Shown here one piece after another: positions 1-7,318 of a stretch of DNA of 16,871 nucleotides. The position numbers and the translations under genes are program-made. Position 1 is the first letter of the stretch; each line of letters begins with the position of its first letter. Origin of the DNA: an uncultured Desulfovibrio sp. (GTDB lineage: Bacteria; Desulfobacterota; Desulfovibrionia; Desulfovibrionales; Desulfovibrionaceae); contig CAMWTD010000024.1 of NCBI GenBank assembly GCA_947177085.1, forward strand, positions 1-16,871, given 5' to 3'. Under the pieces are notes generated by a model, which made no database searches, had not been told where the DNA came from, and worked only from the letters and a program-made list of their open reading frames with translations.

Positions 1-2
1 AA

Positions 3-911
3 GCGTCATTTTTTTATAATTTACAGCCGCGCCTGTTGGGGGCCGCTAGGTCGGGCGCGGTAACGGCGGCATCGGGGCCGCCGCGCCCGTATGCCACGGC
101 AAGCCACTCTCAAGATCTGGATGCGAGCGCGCCGGCCGGCATGTCCGGCACGGCCGGCGCGGAATATCTTCCCGCCACCACCGAAGACGCGGCCGCGCAG
201 ATTTCCGGTTCCCAGTGGCCGGGCGTCATCAATCACCTGCTGCAAAGGCCGCTGCCCGGCACAACAGCAGACGGGCAAGAGGCCGACATCCATATCGACT
301 ATCCCTCCTTTGGCATTCCGGCAATCGATGCAGACGTCCGCGCCTGGGTCAGCGGCATTGCCAACGCCTTTGCGGCCCACCTGGACCTCAGCCGCGCAGG
401 CATCCCCGGGGCTTCCCTGACGCCCGTCCACGACCCCATGGAGGCCGATGACGCGCCGGACCAGCGGCCCACCTTCGAGCTCTGGGGCTCCTACAGCATC
501 AGCCGCCCCTCGGACGCGGCTGTGAGCATCACCTTTGAAATCTGGAACTATGCGGGCACGCCCCAGGGCAATCTCGACATCCTCACCCTCAATTACAGCC
601 TCATCACCGGGCAGCGCCTGGCCTTCATGGACCTCTTTGAAAAACCCGAGACCGCGCTCGCGCTCATGTCCGCATGGTCCCGCAGGGAGCTCGCGCCGCG
701 CCTGGGCGCGAGTGTGCGCCTAAGGATGCTGGATGACGGCACTGCGCCCCTTGTGGAAAATTTTTCCAGCCTCACCCTGACGCCGCAAGGCATCTGCATC
801 AATTTCCAGCCCTACCAGGTGGCCCCATGGGCAGCGGGCGTGCAGAAAGTGGAAATGCCGCTCGAAGCACTGCTTCCCGCAGGGCCGCTGCTGGCCCTCT
901 GGGGCCGCTGA
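3..911 (+). CDS. DUF3298 / RsiV-like domain protein, 5' end uncertain
   Basis: The C-terminal half resembles the DUF3298 (RsiV-like) domain: a beta-rich stretch with LNYSLITGQRLAFMDLF, then the late signature INFQPYQVAPWAAGVQKVEM and a final GP-x-LWGR. Family members are usually exported or membrane-anchored; RsiV in Bacillus is an anti-sigma factor that binds lysozyme, but most proteobacterial members have no assigned role. The frame is open to the left edge and has no start with a convincing Shine-Dalgarno site: TTG at 36 and ATG at 141 are the only obvious choices. The early residues (Ala/Gly/Pro-rich) do not form a signal peptide, so a start outside the window is likely. A TATAAT hexamer at 15-20 is the one argument for a start inside. 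The next gene begins 25 bases downstream on the same strand. Domain call moderately sure; function unknown. Confidence 0.7.
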   Translation, partial: ASFFYNLQPRLLGAARSGAVTAASGPPRPYATASHSQDLDASAPAGMSGTAGAEYLPATTEDAAAQISGSQWPGVINHLLQRPLPGTTADGQEADIHIDYPSFGIPAIDADVRAWVSGIANAFAAHLDLSRAGIPGASLTPVHDPMEADDAPDQRPTFELWGSYSISRPSDAAVSITFEIWNYAGTPQGNLDILTLNYSLITGQRLAFMDLFEKPETALALMSAWSRRELAPRLGASVRLRMLDDGTAPLVENFSSLTLTPQGICINFQPYQVAPWAAGVQKVEMPLEALLPAGPLLALWGR

Positions 912-936
912 ACCCGCCGCAACAAAGGAGCCTTTC

Positions 937-1164
937 ATGAATACCGAAGAACTCCTGCGCCTGCTGGCCTGCCCCAAGTGCCTCGGCGAGCTCGCCGCGC
1001 TGGACCTCGAGGGGAAGACCGCCGGCTTCGCCTGTGATGCCTGCGCCGTCGTCTACCCCGTGCGCGAACAGATCCCGGTAATGCTGGTGGAGGAGGCAAT
1101 CCCGCGCGAGCAGTGGGACCGCGATCACCCCGGGATGCGCGAAACAGCCCGGGAGGGGGCCTGA
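937..1164 (+). CDS. Trm112 family (UPF0434/YcaR-like) small zinc-binding protein
   Basis: A 75-residue protein with two Cys pairs, CPKC (C12, C15) and CDAC (C33, C36), which should bind one zinc. It continues into VYPVREQIPVMLVEEA, the hallmark of the Trm112/UPF0434 family. Eukaryotic and archaeal Trm112 is an activating subunit for RNA and protein methyltransferases; the bacterial short forms are of unclear role, and I infer a similar partner function only by family. The start ATG is supported by AAAGGAG about 8 bases upstream. Its TGA overlaps the ATG of the following phosphodiesterase gene (TGATG), so the two are probably translationally coupled. Confidence 0.9.
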   Translation: MNTEELLRLLACPKCLGELAALDLEGKTAGFACDACAVVYPVREQIPVMLVEEAIPREQWDRDHPGMRETAREGA

Positions 1165-1721
1165 TGCGCCTGCTCATCGCCTCGGACCTGCACGGCTCCC
1201 TCGAGAGCCTGCACTTCCTTGAGGACCGCATCCGGGATCTTTGCCCGGACATGCTCGTGCTTTTAGGCGATCTCGTCTATCACGGACCGCGCAATCCCCT
1301 GCCCCCTGGCTATGACACCCCGGGGCTTTTGCACGACATGCCGGAGCTCGCCGCCATGCGGCCGCCCATCACCGCGGTGCGCGGCAACTGCGACGCCGAG
1401 GTGGACGTGAACCTCATGCCCTTTCCCATGACGGAAAGCGCGTGGCTCGATGTGGAGGACTTGCGCATCTTCGTGTGCCACGGCCATCACCTGCCCGAAG
1501 TGCCCCCCATTGCGGGGCTGGCCTCGGGGACGGTAATCCTGCGCGGGCATACGCATGTGCCGCGCGGGGAAACCCTGGAGGGCCTCCACTTCTGGAATCC
1601 CGGCTCGCTGTCGCTGCCCAAGCAGGGCTTCCCCCGCAGTTACGGGCTCTATGAAGGCGGCCTCTTCCGTGTGCTGGACATGGAGGGGCGCGAAATCCTC
1701 CGTCATCGGCCTCTCGCCTGA
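1164..1721 (+). CDS. yfcE: YfcE-like metallophosphodiesterase
   Basis: A 185-residue protein of the calcineurin-like phosphoesterase family, the size of E. coli YfcE (about 184 residues). All metal-site motifs are visible in order: SDLHG (D8, H10), LGDLVYHGPRN (D36), VRGNCD (N75), CHGHH (H106) and RGHTHVP (H129, H131), followed by NPGSLSLPK, typical of the YfcE/MJ0936 group. The expected activity is Mn-dependent hydrolysis of phosphodiesters in the cytoplasm; the natural substrate is not well known. I chose ATG at 1164 because the SD-like GGGAGGGGG lies just upstream and the protein then starts directly with the first beta strand (MRLLIASDLHG); an upstream start at 1113 would add residues lying in the Trm112 coding region. 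It overlaps Trm112 by one base and is six bases from maf. Confidence 0.92.
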   Translation: MRLLIASDLHGSLESLHFLEDRIRDLCPDMLVLLGDLVYHGPRNPLPPGYDTPGLLHDMPELAAMRPPITAVRGNCDAEVDVNLMPFPMTESAWLDVEDLRIFVCHGHHLPEVPPIAGLASGTVILRGHTHVPRGETLEGLHFWNPGSLSLPKQGFPRSYGLYEGGLFRVLDMEGREILRHRPLA

Positions 1722-1727
1722 CCGGGC

Positions 1728-2396
1728 ATGGACAGGGACAAGCCCCTCCCCCCGGCCCTGCCGCCGCTCTTCGTGCCCGCGCCGGGCCTTGCGGTGGTGC
1801 TCGCCTCCGGCTCGCCCCGGCGGCGGGAGCTCCTCTCGGGCTGGGGCCTGCCCTTCACCGTCCTCACAGCGCCGGATGAGGAGGAGCCGCGCCCCGCGCC
1901 CGGGGAGGACGCTGCCGCCTATGCCCTGCGCGCGGCACGCGGCAAGGCTGCTGCCGTCCGCCGCCTGCTCGCCCCCGACGCCGCGGCGACAAGCCTTATC
2001 CTGGCGGCGGACACCGTTGTCTGCCTCCACGGCCATATCCTCGGCAAGCCCCGGGACCGGGATGAAGCCCTTGCCATGCTGGAGGAGCTTTCCGGCAAGA
2101 CGCATAGGGTGACGAGCGCCGTGGCGCTCTCGCTGCCCGCGGTATGGGCCGGCCCCGCCGAGGAATCCCTTACGGACACGGCCAGCGTGAGCTTTGCCCC
2201 CTGGCCGCGCGAGGTGCTCGAGGCCTATGCCCGCAGCGGGGAGCCGGACGACAAGGCCGGCGGCTATGCAGTCCAGGGACGTGGGGCCTTCCTCGCCCGG
2301 CGCATCGACGGCGCGTGGAGCACCGTGGTCGGCCTGCCGCTCACACCGCTGGCGGCGCTCCTGCTCCGGCGGGGCCTCATCCTCCCCGCCCCCTGA
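1728..2396 (+). CDS. maf: Maf family nucleoside triphosphate pyrophosphatase (YhdE type)
   Basis: A 222-residue Maf/HAM1-like nucleotide pyrophosphatase that hydrolyses noncanonical or pyrimidine NTPs to NMP and PPi. Motifs: LASGSPRRRELL (about residues 25-36, the substrate-binding loop), AADTVV (93-98, catalytic Asp95), GKPRD (106-110), EPDDKAGGYAVQGRG and the C-terminal STVVGLPL. The DKAGGYAVQG form matches the YhdE (dTTP/UTP) subgroup rather than the YceF m7GTP subgroup. The first 20 residues are a Pro-rich extension before the usual start of the fold; a later start would lack a good initiation codon, so the ATG six bases after yfcE is kept. In other bacteria Maf is linked to septum inhibition and nucleotide-pool cleaning. 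It is the last gene of the four-gene plus-strand cluster. Confidence 0.93.
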   Translation: MDRDKPLPPALPPLFVPAPGLAVVLASGSPRRRELLSGWGLPFTVLTAPDEEEPRPAPGEDAAAYALRAARGKAAAVRRLLAPDAAATSLILAADTVVCLHGHILGKPRDRDEALAMLEELSGKTHRVTSAVALSLPAVWAGPAEESLTDTASVSFAPWPREVLEAYARSGEPDDKAGGYAVQGRGAFLARRIDGAWSTVVGLPLTPLAALLLRRGLILPAP

Positions 2397-2446
2397 GCCG
2401 CATGGCGTTGCCGGCAATCGGCAGACGGTTCCTGAACCGCCTAAAA

Positions 2447-2461
2447 TGAAAATGATTTTCT
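2447..2461 (+). promoter_or_regulatory. Fur box (7-1-7 palindrome)
   Basis: The 15-mer TGAAAATGATTTTCT fits the Fur 7-1-7 palindrome (TGATAAT-n-ATTATCA type), with GAAAAT and ATTTTC arms around a central G. It sits six bases upstream of a TTGACA -35 element and in front of feoA, the expected place for iron-responsive repression. The stretch is strikingly AT-rich against its GC-rich surroundings. Binding is inferred from the match, not shown. Confidence 0.8.
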
Positions 2462-2467
2462 TTTTTC

Positions 2468-2496
2468 TTGACAGCCGTCCCGCTTTGCGCAACTTT
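2468..2496 (+). promoter_or_regulatory. Candidate sigma-70 promoter of feoA
   Basis: A perfect TTGACA -35 hexamer at 2468-2473 lies directly after the Fur box. At the standard 17-base spacing the -10 region (2491-2496, AACTTT) is poor, so the promoter may be weak or helped by an activator. Transcription would begin near 2503, giving a leader of about 80 bases before the feoA start at 2586. Confidence 0.5.
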
Positions 2497-2585
2497 TGAG
2501 TGCACGACAATTTGCGGCGCTTGGCGTGAGAAAACGCCATGCCGCACGCGCGAGGCCAGACCCGCGCGCAACCGGAGGAGCGGCC

Positions 2586-2831
2586 ATGAGCGAGATCATC
2601 AGTCTGCGTAAGATGAAGGTGGGCCAGCAGGGCAAGATCGCCCGGGTGGAGGCAGCGGGCGAGGTCAATCGCCGCATCCGGGACATGGGCCTCATTCCCG
2701 GGGCGAAGGTTTCCGTGGTGGGACGCGCGCCCCTCAAGGACCCGGTGGCCCTGCGCCTTTCCGGCGTGACCATCTCCCTGCGCAATCGCGAGGCCGACCA
2801 CATCACCGTGGAACTGGCGGACAAGGCCTGA
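2586..2831 (+). CDS. feoA: FeoA family ferrous iron transport protein A (stand-alone)
   Basis: An 81-residue FeoA-type SH3-like protein. The diagnostic core is visible: RRIRDMGLIPGAKVSVVGRA (about 29-48), then PLKDPVALRLSG and the closing ISLRNREADHITVEL. FeoA proteins are cytoplasmic partners of the Fe(II) transporter FeoB. The start at 2586 has GGAGGAG five to six bases upstream; an in-frame extension back to 2496 (TTG) would begin in the promoter and has no ribosome site. A Fur box and -35 element lie upstream, so iron-limited expression is expected. No feoB follows: the next gene is convergent and ends 12 bases away. It must therefore act with a FeoB encoded elsewhere, or be a paralogue with a separate role. 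Confidence 0.93.
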   Translation: MSEIISLRKMKVGQQGKIARVEAAGEVNRRIRDMGLIPGAKVSVVGRAPLKDPVALRLSGVTISLRNREADHITVELADKA

Positions 2832-2843
2832 ACCGCGGGCCCT

Positions 2844-4079
2844 TCACGAGCCAGGCTCTCCGCGCGCCGGGGCGGCGTCTCCCGTGACGGCTTCCCAGAC
2901 AGTGGGGTTCGTCGCCCCCTCAGTGCTGATGAGCAGGACTGTCGATGCGCGGCCGAGGCCCAAGAGTTCGCGGGCCCTCGCCGAAGCCCCGCGGGCTCCG
3001 GGCTCCGGCTGCATGAGCCAGTGGAGCAGGCCCGCGCCCACAGCGCCCGACTCCCCCGAGACAAGAGGGGGATCGCCCGCCTCGGGCCGCGCCAAAAGGC
3101 GCATCCCGCACCGCGCCACATCATCGGAAACGGCGCAGGCCGCCGCAAGTCCGGCCCGCAAGAGGGGCCATGCGAGTCGGCTCACCTCGCCGCAGGAAAG
3201 CCCGGCCATGAGTGTTTCGAGGCTGCCGGGACAGGTTCGCGGATTTTCGTCCGCCGCCCTGATGGAGCGGAATACGCAATCCGCGGCATGGGGCTCCACG
3301 CTCACAAAGGCCGGCCGTGGCGCGCCGGAAGCCCCGAGCGCCGCGCCGAGGCTCGCCAGCACGGCGGCGGCAAAGGAGCCCACGCCCGCCTGCAAAAAAA
3401 TATGGCTCGGGGAGCCGTCAGGGCCTGAAACGGCCAACTGCTCCGCCGTTTCCAGCGCCAGCGTGCCATAGCCCTCCATGATCCACGACGGGATTTGCTC
3501 ATAGCCATCCCAGGCCGTATCCTGCACGAGGATGGCGTCAAGCTCCCGCGCGTGGGCCGCCGCATGGCGCACCGCGTCGTCATAGGCGAGGTCCGTGACC
3601 ACGCACTGCGCCCCTTGCTCGCGGATGGCCGCCACGCGCGCCGCTGCCGCCCCCGCGGGCATGAAGACGCGCGCCCGATGCCCCAAAAGACGCGCTGCCC
3701 AGGCAAGGCCCCGGCCGTGATTGCCATCCGTGGCCGTGACAAAGGTCAACTCTCCCAACTGCGGGCGCGCCGCGCGCAATCCCGCAAAATCCAGCCTTTC
3801 GGGCGCAAGCCCGAGCCGCTCCCCCAACACCCGCGCCACCGCCCAGGAAGAACCGAGGCCCTTGAAGGCTTCAAGCCCGAAGCGTTGCGACTCGTCCTTG
3901 ACGAAGACGGCACGCACGCCGAGCCTTGCCGCGAGCCCGGGAAGCCGCACCAGCGGCGTGGACGCGGAGCCGGGCAGCGTCGCGTGGAATTTCCGCGCGA
4001 GGCGCGCGCTCCCGGCCATCTCCGGCGCAAGCGGACCCGCCTGCCGCTGCCTGTTGCGGACAATCTCCACGGGCGGCAT
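2844..4079 (-). CDS. ygeX: Diaminopropionate ammonia-lyase (PLP enzyme)
   Basis: A 411-residue fold-type II PLP enzyme close in size to E. coli YgeX (398). It should convert 2,3-diaminopropionate to pyruvate and two ammonia in the cytoplasm. Diagnostic segments: KDESQRFGLEAFKGLG with the PLP-binding Lys73, TATDGNHGRGLAWAA with Asp118, and LVQDTAW with Asp187 (I match these from memory to the acidic residues used in E. coli DAPAL), LQAGVGSFAAAV, and the SGESGAVGAG loop near the C-terminus. I chose ATG at 4079 because AAGGAGG lies about five bases upstream; the ATGs at 4100 and 4097 overlap the mdtC stop but have poor SD spacing. The gene follows mdtC by 17 bases and is probably its operon partner. 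It converges on feoA, with no obvious terminator in between. Confidence 0.9.
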   Translation of the reverse strand: MPPVEIVRNRQRQAGPLAPEMAGSARLARKFHATLPGSASTPLVRLPGLAARLGVRAVFVKDESQRFGLEAFKGLGSSWAVARVLGERLGLAPERLDFAGLRAARPQLGELTFVTATDGNHGRGLAWAARLLGHRARVFMPAGAAAARVAAIREQGAQCVVTDLAYDDAVRHAAAHARELDAILVQDTAWDGYEQIPSWIMEGYGTLALETAEQLAVSGPDGSPSHIFLQAGVGSFAAAVLASLGAALGASGAPRPAFVSVEPHAADCVFRSIRAADENPRTCPGSLETLMAGLSCGEVSRLAWPLLRAGLAAACAVSDDVARCGMRLLARPEAGDPPLVSGESGAVGAGLLHWLMQPEPGARGASARARELLGLGRASTVLLISTEGATNPTVWEAVTGDAAPARGEPGS

Positions 4080-4096
4080 CAGCCCTCCTTCCCTCA

Positions 4097-7000
4097 TCAT
4101 GCCTTCCGCCCCAGGAGCTCGAGCCTGCGGCCCCGCTCGGGCCCATAGCGCAGCCGCAGCCAGAGCCTGCGGGCGCGGATGCGGGCATGGTCAAGGCAGA
4201 GATAGACCACCGGGGTGGTATAGAGCGTGAGCAACTGGCTGAGGAGCAGCCCCCCCACGATGGCCACGCCCAGCGGCCGCCGGATCTCCGCGCCGTCGCC
4301 GTGGCCGAGCGCCAGCGGAACGGCCCCGAGGATGGCCGCGGCCGTGGTCATCATGATGGGCCTGAAGCGCAGGGCGCAAGCCTCGCGGATGGCCGTTTCG
4401 GGCGTGAGGCGGCGCGTGCGCTGCGCCTCCAGCGCGAAGTCGATCATCATGATGGCGTTTTTCTTGACGATGCCTGCGAGCAGCAGCACCCCGATGAGCG
4501 CGATGACGCTGAACTCCATGCCGCAGGCCATGAGCGCGAGCAGCGCCCCGCCCCCGGCCGACGGCAGCGTGGAGAGGATGGTCAGCGGATGCACGAGGCT
4601 TTCGTAGAGCACGCCGAGCACGATATAGAGCGCGGCCAGCGCCGCCAGGATCATGACCACCTGGTTGCGCATGGTGTCGCTGTACATCTTGGCCGTGCCC
4701 TGAAAGCTCCCCACGATGTCGGCGGGCATCCCGATGCGCACCCGCGTCTCGGCGATGGCCGCCTGCGCCTGTGAGAGCGACGCGCCCTCCGCAAGATTGA
4801 AGGACACCGTCACCGCCGCGAACTGCCCCTGATGCGCCACGGAAAGCGGCGCGAAGCCCGGCCCCACGCTCGCCACCGAGAGCAGGGGCACGAGGCCGTC
4901 CTTGCCGGGCAGCCGCACCTTGTCGAGCGCCTCCGCGCCCTCAAGCCAGTCCGGCCCGTATTCCAGCACCACGCGGTACTGGTTCTTGTCGCGATAAATG
5001 GTGGAGACCTGGCGCTGCCCGAAGGCGTTGTTGAGCGCCGCGTCCACGTCGCTCATGGTCAGGCCGGCCCGCGCCAGCGCGTCGCGATTGACATCGAGCA
5101 TGGTCTGGAGGCCGCGCTCCTCGATGTCGCTGTCCACATCCTTGAAAAGCGGCTCCTGCGACAACGCCTCCTGAAGCCTGCGGCCCCAGAGGCGCAGGGC
5201 TTCGAGGTCGTCGGCCTGGAGCGTGTACTGGTATTGGGAGCGCGAGCTTCTGCCGCCCATCATGATGTCCTGCGCGGGCCTGAGGAAGATGCGCAGGCCC
5301 GGTTCCGCGGAAAGCTGCGCCCGAAGCCGCCCGATGACGGCCTCCGCGCCGATCTTGCGTTCTTCCAGCGGCTTGAGGGCGATGAACACGCCGCCCCCGG
5401 CCCGCGCCCCGGAAATATGCGCCGAGACCTGCTCCACCGCCGGGTCGGCCCGGATGACATTGACGAGCTTTTCGAGCTTGCCTTCGATGGACTGGAAGGA
5501 CGCGCTCTGGTCCGCCCTTATGCCGCCCATGATGACGCCCGTATCCTGCTGCGGGAAAAAACCCTTGGGGATGATGACGTAGAGCCAGACATTCCCGGCG
5601 ATGACGAGCAAAAGCGCAAGCAGCGTCATGCGCGGATGGCGCAGCACCGCATCGAGGCTCACGGCATAGGCCCCTTGCAGCCGGGCGAGGCCGGCGCCCC
5701 ACCACATGCCAAGGCGCGTCATCCAGCGGGCCAGCGGGCCCAGGCCGCCGGCGCGCAGGGCCTTGAGTCGCGCCTTGCGGCGTTTCACCTGCTCGTCGAA
5801 GGGCCTGAGCATCTGCGCGCACATCATGGGCGTCGTGGTAAGCGAGACGAGCATGGAGACGAGCACGGCCGCCGTCAGCACCACGGCGAATTCGCGGAAG
5901 AGCCGCCCCACCACGCCGCCCATGAAGACGATGGGCGCGAACACGGCCACGAGCGAGAGCGAAATGGAAATGACGGTGAAGCCCACCTCGCGCGCCCCGC
6001 GCAAGGACGCCCGCAGCGGGCTCTCCCCCAGTTCGAGGCGGCGGACGATATTTTCGAGCACCACGATGGCGTCGTCCACCACAAAACCCGTGGAGACGGT
6101 CAGCGCCATGAGCGAGAGATTGTCGAGGCTGTAGCCGCAGAGATACATGACCCCGAAAGTGGCGATGAGCGAGACCGGCGCGGCCACCGCCGGGATGGCC
6201 GTGGCCCGCGCATTGCGCAAAAAGAGAAAGGTCACAAGCACCACGAGCCCCATGGCGAGCATGAGGCTCTTTTCCACCTCGCGCAGCGAGGCCCGGATGG
6301 TGATGGAGCGGTCCATGCGCAGGGAGAGGTCCGCGCTTTCGGGGAGCCACGCGCGCAACTGCGGCAGCATGGCCTTCACCCGGTCCACCGTCTCGATGAT
6401 GTTGGCCCCGGGCGAGCGGAACACGATAAGCAGGATGGCGGGCTTGCCGTTGGCCACAGCCATGTTGCGCACATCCTGCGAGGAATCCTCCACCTTCGCC
6501 ACGTCGCCGAGGCGGATGGCCGCGCCCTCCCGCTGTGCCACGATGAGCGGCTTATAGTCCTCGGCCGCGCCAAGCTGGTCGCTCGCGCCAACAAGCCAGG
6601 CGTGGTCGGCGTTTTCCAGCATTCCCTTGGGCAAAAAGGCATTCGCCCGGGAAAGCGCGCGCCGGATGTCCTCCATGGAGAGGCCAAGGCGCGAGACCGC
6701 GTCGGGGATGGCCTCCACGAGGACGGCGGGGAGCGCGCCGCCCCCCACCGTGACCTCGCCCACCCCGGGGATTTGCGAGATCTTCTGCGCGAGCACCGTG
6801 GAAGCCGCGTCATAAAGCTGCGCCCGGGTGAGCACATCCGAGGTGATGGACAGGATCATGATGGGCGCGCCGGCCGGGTTCACCTTCCGGTAGGAGGGAT
6901 TGGAAGGCATGGTGGGCAGCGTGGAGCGCGCCGCGTTGATGGCCGCCTGCACGTCGCGCGCGGCCCCGTCGATATCCCGGTCAAGGTCGAACTGCAGGAC

Positions 7001-7318
7001 CACGTTGCTTGAGCCGAGGCTGCTCGTGGAGGTCATTTCCGTCACGCCCGCGATGCGGCCGAGGGCGCGCTCAAGCGGCGTGGCCACCGTGGCGGCCATG
7101 GTCTCGGGGCCCGCGCCGGGCATCCTCGCGCGGGCGACCACCACGGGAAAGTCCACTTCGGGCAGCGGGGCCACGGGCAAAAGCCCGAAAGACACCATGC
7201 CCGCCAGCGCCACGGCGATGGTCAGCAAGGTGGTGGCCACCGGGCGGCGGATAAAGGGCGCGGAAATGTTCCACGGCAAAAATTCCGGCCCGAGCCGACG
7301 CCGCCCTCTCCCGCTCAT
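4097..7318 (-). CDS. mdtC: RND efflux permease, MdtC type
   Basis: A 1073-residue inner-membrane RND drug/proton antiporter, very similar in motif order to E. coli MdtC (1025 residues): FIRRPVATTLL at the first helix, LPVAPLPEVDFPVVV, TPLERALGRIAGVTEMTS, FDRDIDGAARDVQAAINAA-like text, GFVVDDAIVVLEN in TM4 with the proton-relay pair Asp415-Asp416, PKGFFPQQDTGVIMGGI after the repeat boundary, and GIVKKNAIMMIDFALEAQR with the partner Lys in TM10. Two copies of the periplasmic porter/docking region are present, as usual. MdtC normally works in a mixed trimer with MdtB. ATG at 7318 overlaps the mdtB stop (ATGA) and gives an N-terminus about 14 residues longer than E. coli MdtC; a longer start at 7399 would run far inside mdtB. 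Substrates in E. coli include bile salts and novobiocin; here they are unknown. Confidence 0.93.
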   Translation of the reverse strand: MSGRGRRRLGPEFLPWNISAPFIRRPVATTLLTIAVALAGMVSFGLLPVAPLPEVDFPVVVARARMPGAGPETMAATVATPLERALGRIAGVTEMTSTSSLGSSNVVLQFDLDRDIDGAARDVQAAINAARSTLPTMPSNPSYRKVNPAGAPIMILSITSDVLTRAQLYDAASTVLAQKISQIPGVGEVTVGGGALPAVLVEAIPDAVSRLGLSMEDIRRALSRANAFLPKGMLENADHAWLVGASDQLGAAEDYKPLIVAQREGAAIRLGDVAKVEDSSQDVRNMAVANGKPAILLIVFRSPGANIIETVDRVKAMLPQLRAWLPESADLSLRMDRSITIRASLREVEKSLMLAMGLVVLVTFLFLRNARATAIPAVAAPVSLIATFGVMYLCGYSLDNLSLMALTVSTGFVVDDAIVVLENIVRRLELGESPLRASLRGAREVGFTVISISLSLVAVFAPIVFMGGVVGRLFREFAVVLTAAVLVSMLVSLTTTPMMCAQMLRPFDEQVKRRKARLKALRAGGLGPLARWMTRLGMWWGAGLARLQGAYAVSLDAVLRHPRMTLLALLLVIAGNVWLYVIIPKGFFPQQDTGVIMGGIRADQSASFQSIEGKLEKLVNVIRADPAVEQVSAHISGARAGGGVFIALKPLEERKIGAEAVIGRLRAQLSAEPGLRIFLRPAQDIMMGGRSSRSQYQYTLQADDLEALRLWGRRLQEALSQEPLFKDVDSDIEERGLQTMLDVNRDALARAGLTMSDVDAALNNAFGQRQVSTIYRDKNQYRVVLEYGPDWLEGAEALDKVRLPGKDGLVPLLSVASVGPGFAPLSVAHQGQFAAVTVSFNLAEGASLSQAQAAIAETRVRIGMPADIVGSFQGTAKMYSDTMRNQVVMILAALAALYIVLGVLYESLVHPLTILSTLPSAGGGALLALMACGMEFSVIALIGVLLLAGIVKKNAIMMIDFALEAQRTRRLTPETAIREACALRFRPIMMTTAAAILGAVPLALGHGDGAEIRRPLGVAIVGGLLLSQLLTLYTTPVVYLCLDHARIRARRLWLRLRYGPERGRRLELLGRKA

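Noticed and set aside
2412..2446. Possible terminator after maf (GGTT-CCTG-AACC hairpin)
   Set aside because: The stem is only about five pairs and the T-rich stretch is some 20 bases later, where it belongs to the Fur box and promoter region.
2496..2585. N-terminal extension of feoA from TTG at 2496
   Set aside because: It starts within the -10 region, has no Shine-Dalgarno site, and FeoA proteins begin where the 2586 start places them.
1263..2801. Minus-strand 512-residue open frame across yfcE, maf and feoA
   Set aside because: It crosses three recognised genes and the Fur-controlled promoter region, which is clearly regulatory, so it cannot be a real gene.
4832..7012. Plus-strand 726-residue open frame opposite mdtC
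   Set aside because: Composition is His/Arg/Asp/Gly-rich without recognisable domains, and it lies wholly within a well-supported RND permease gene.
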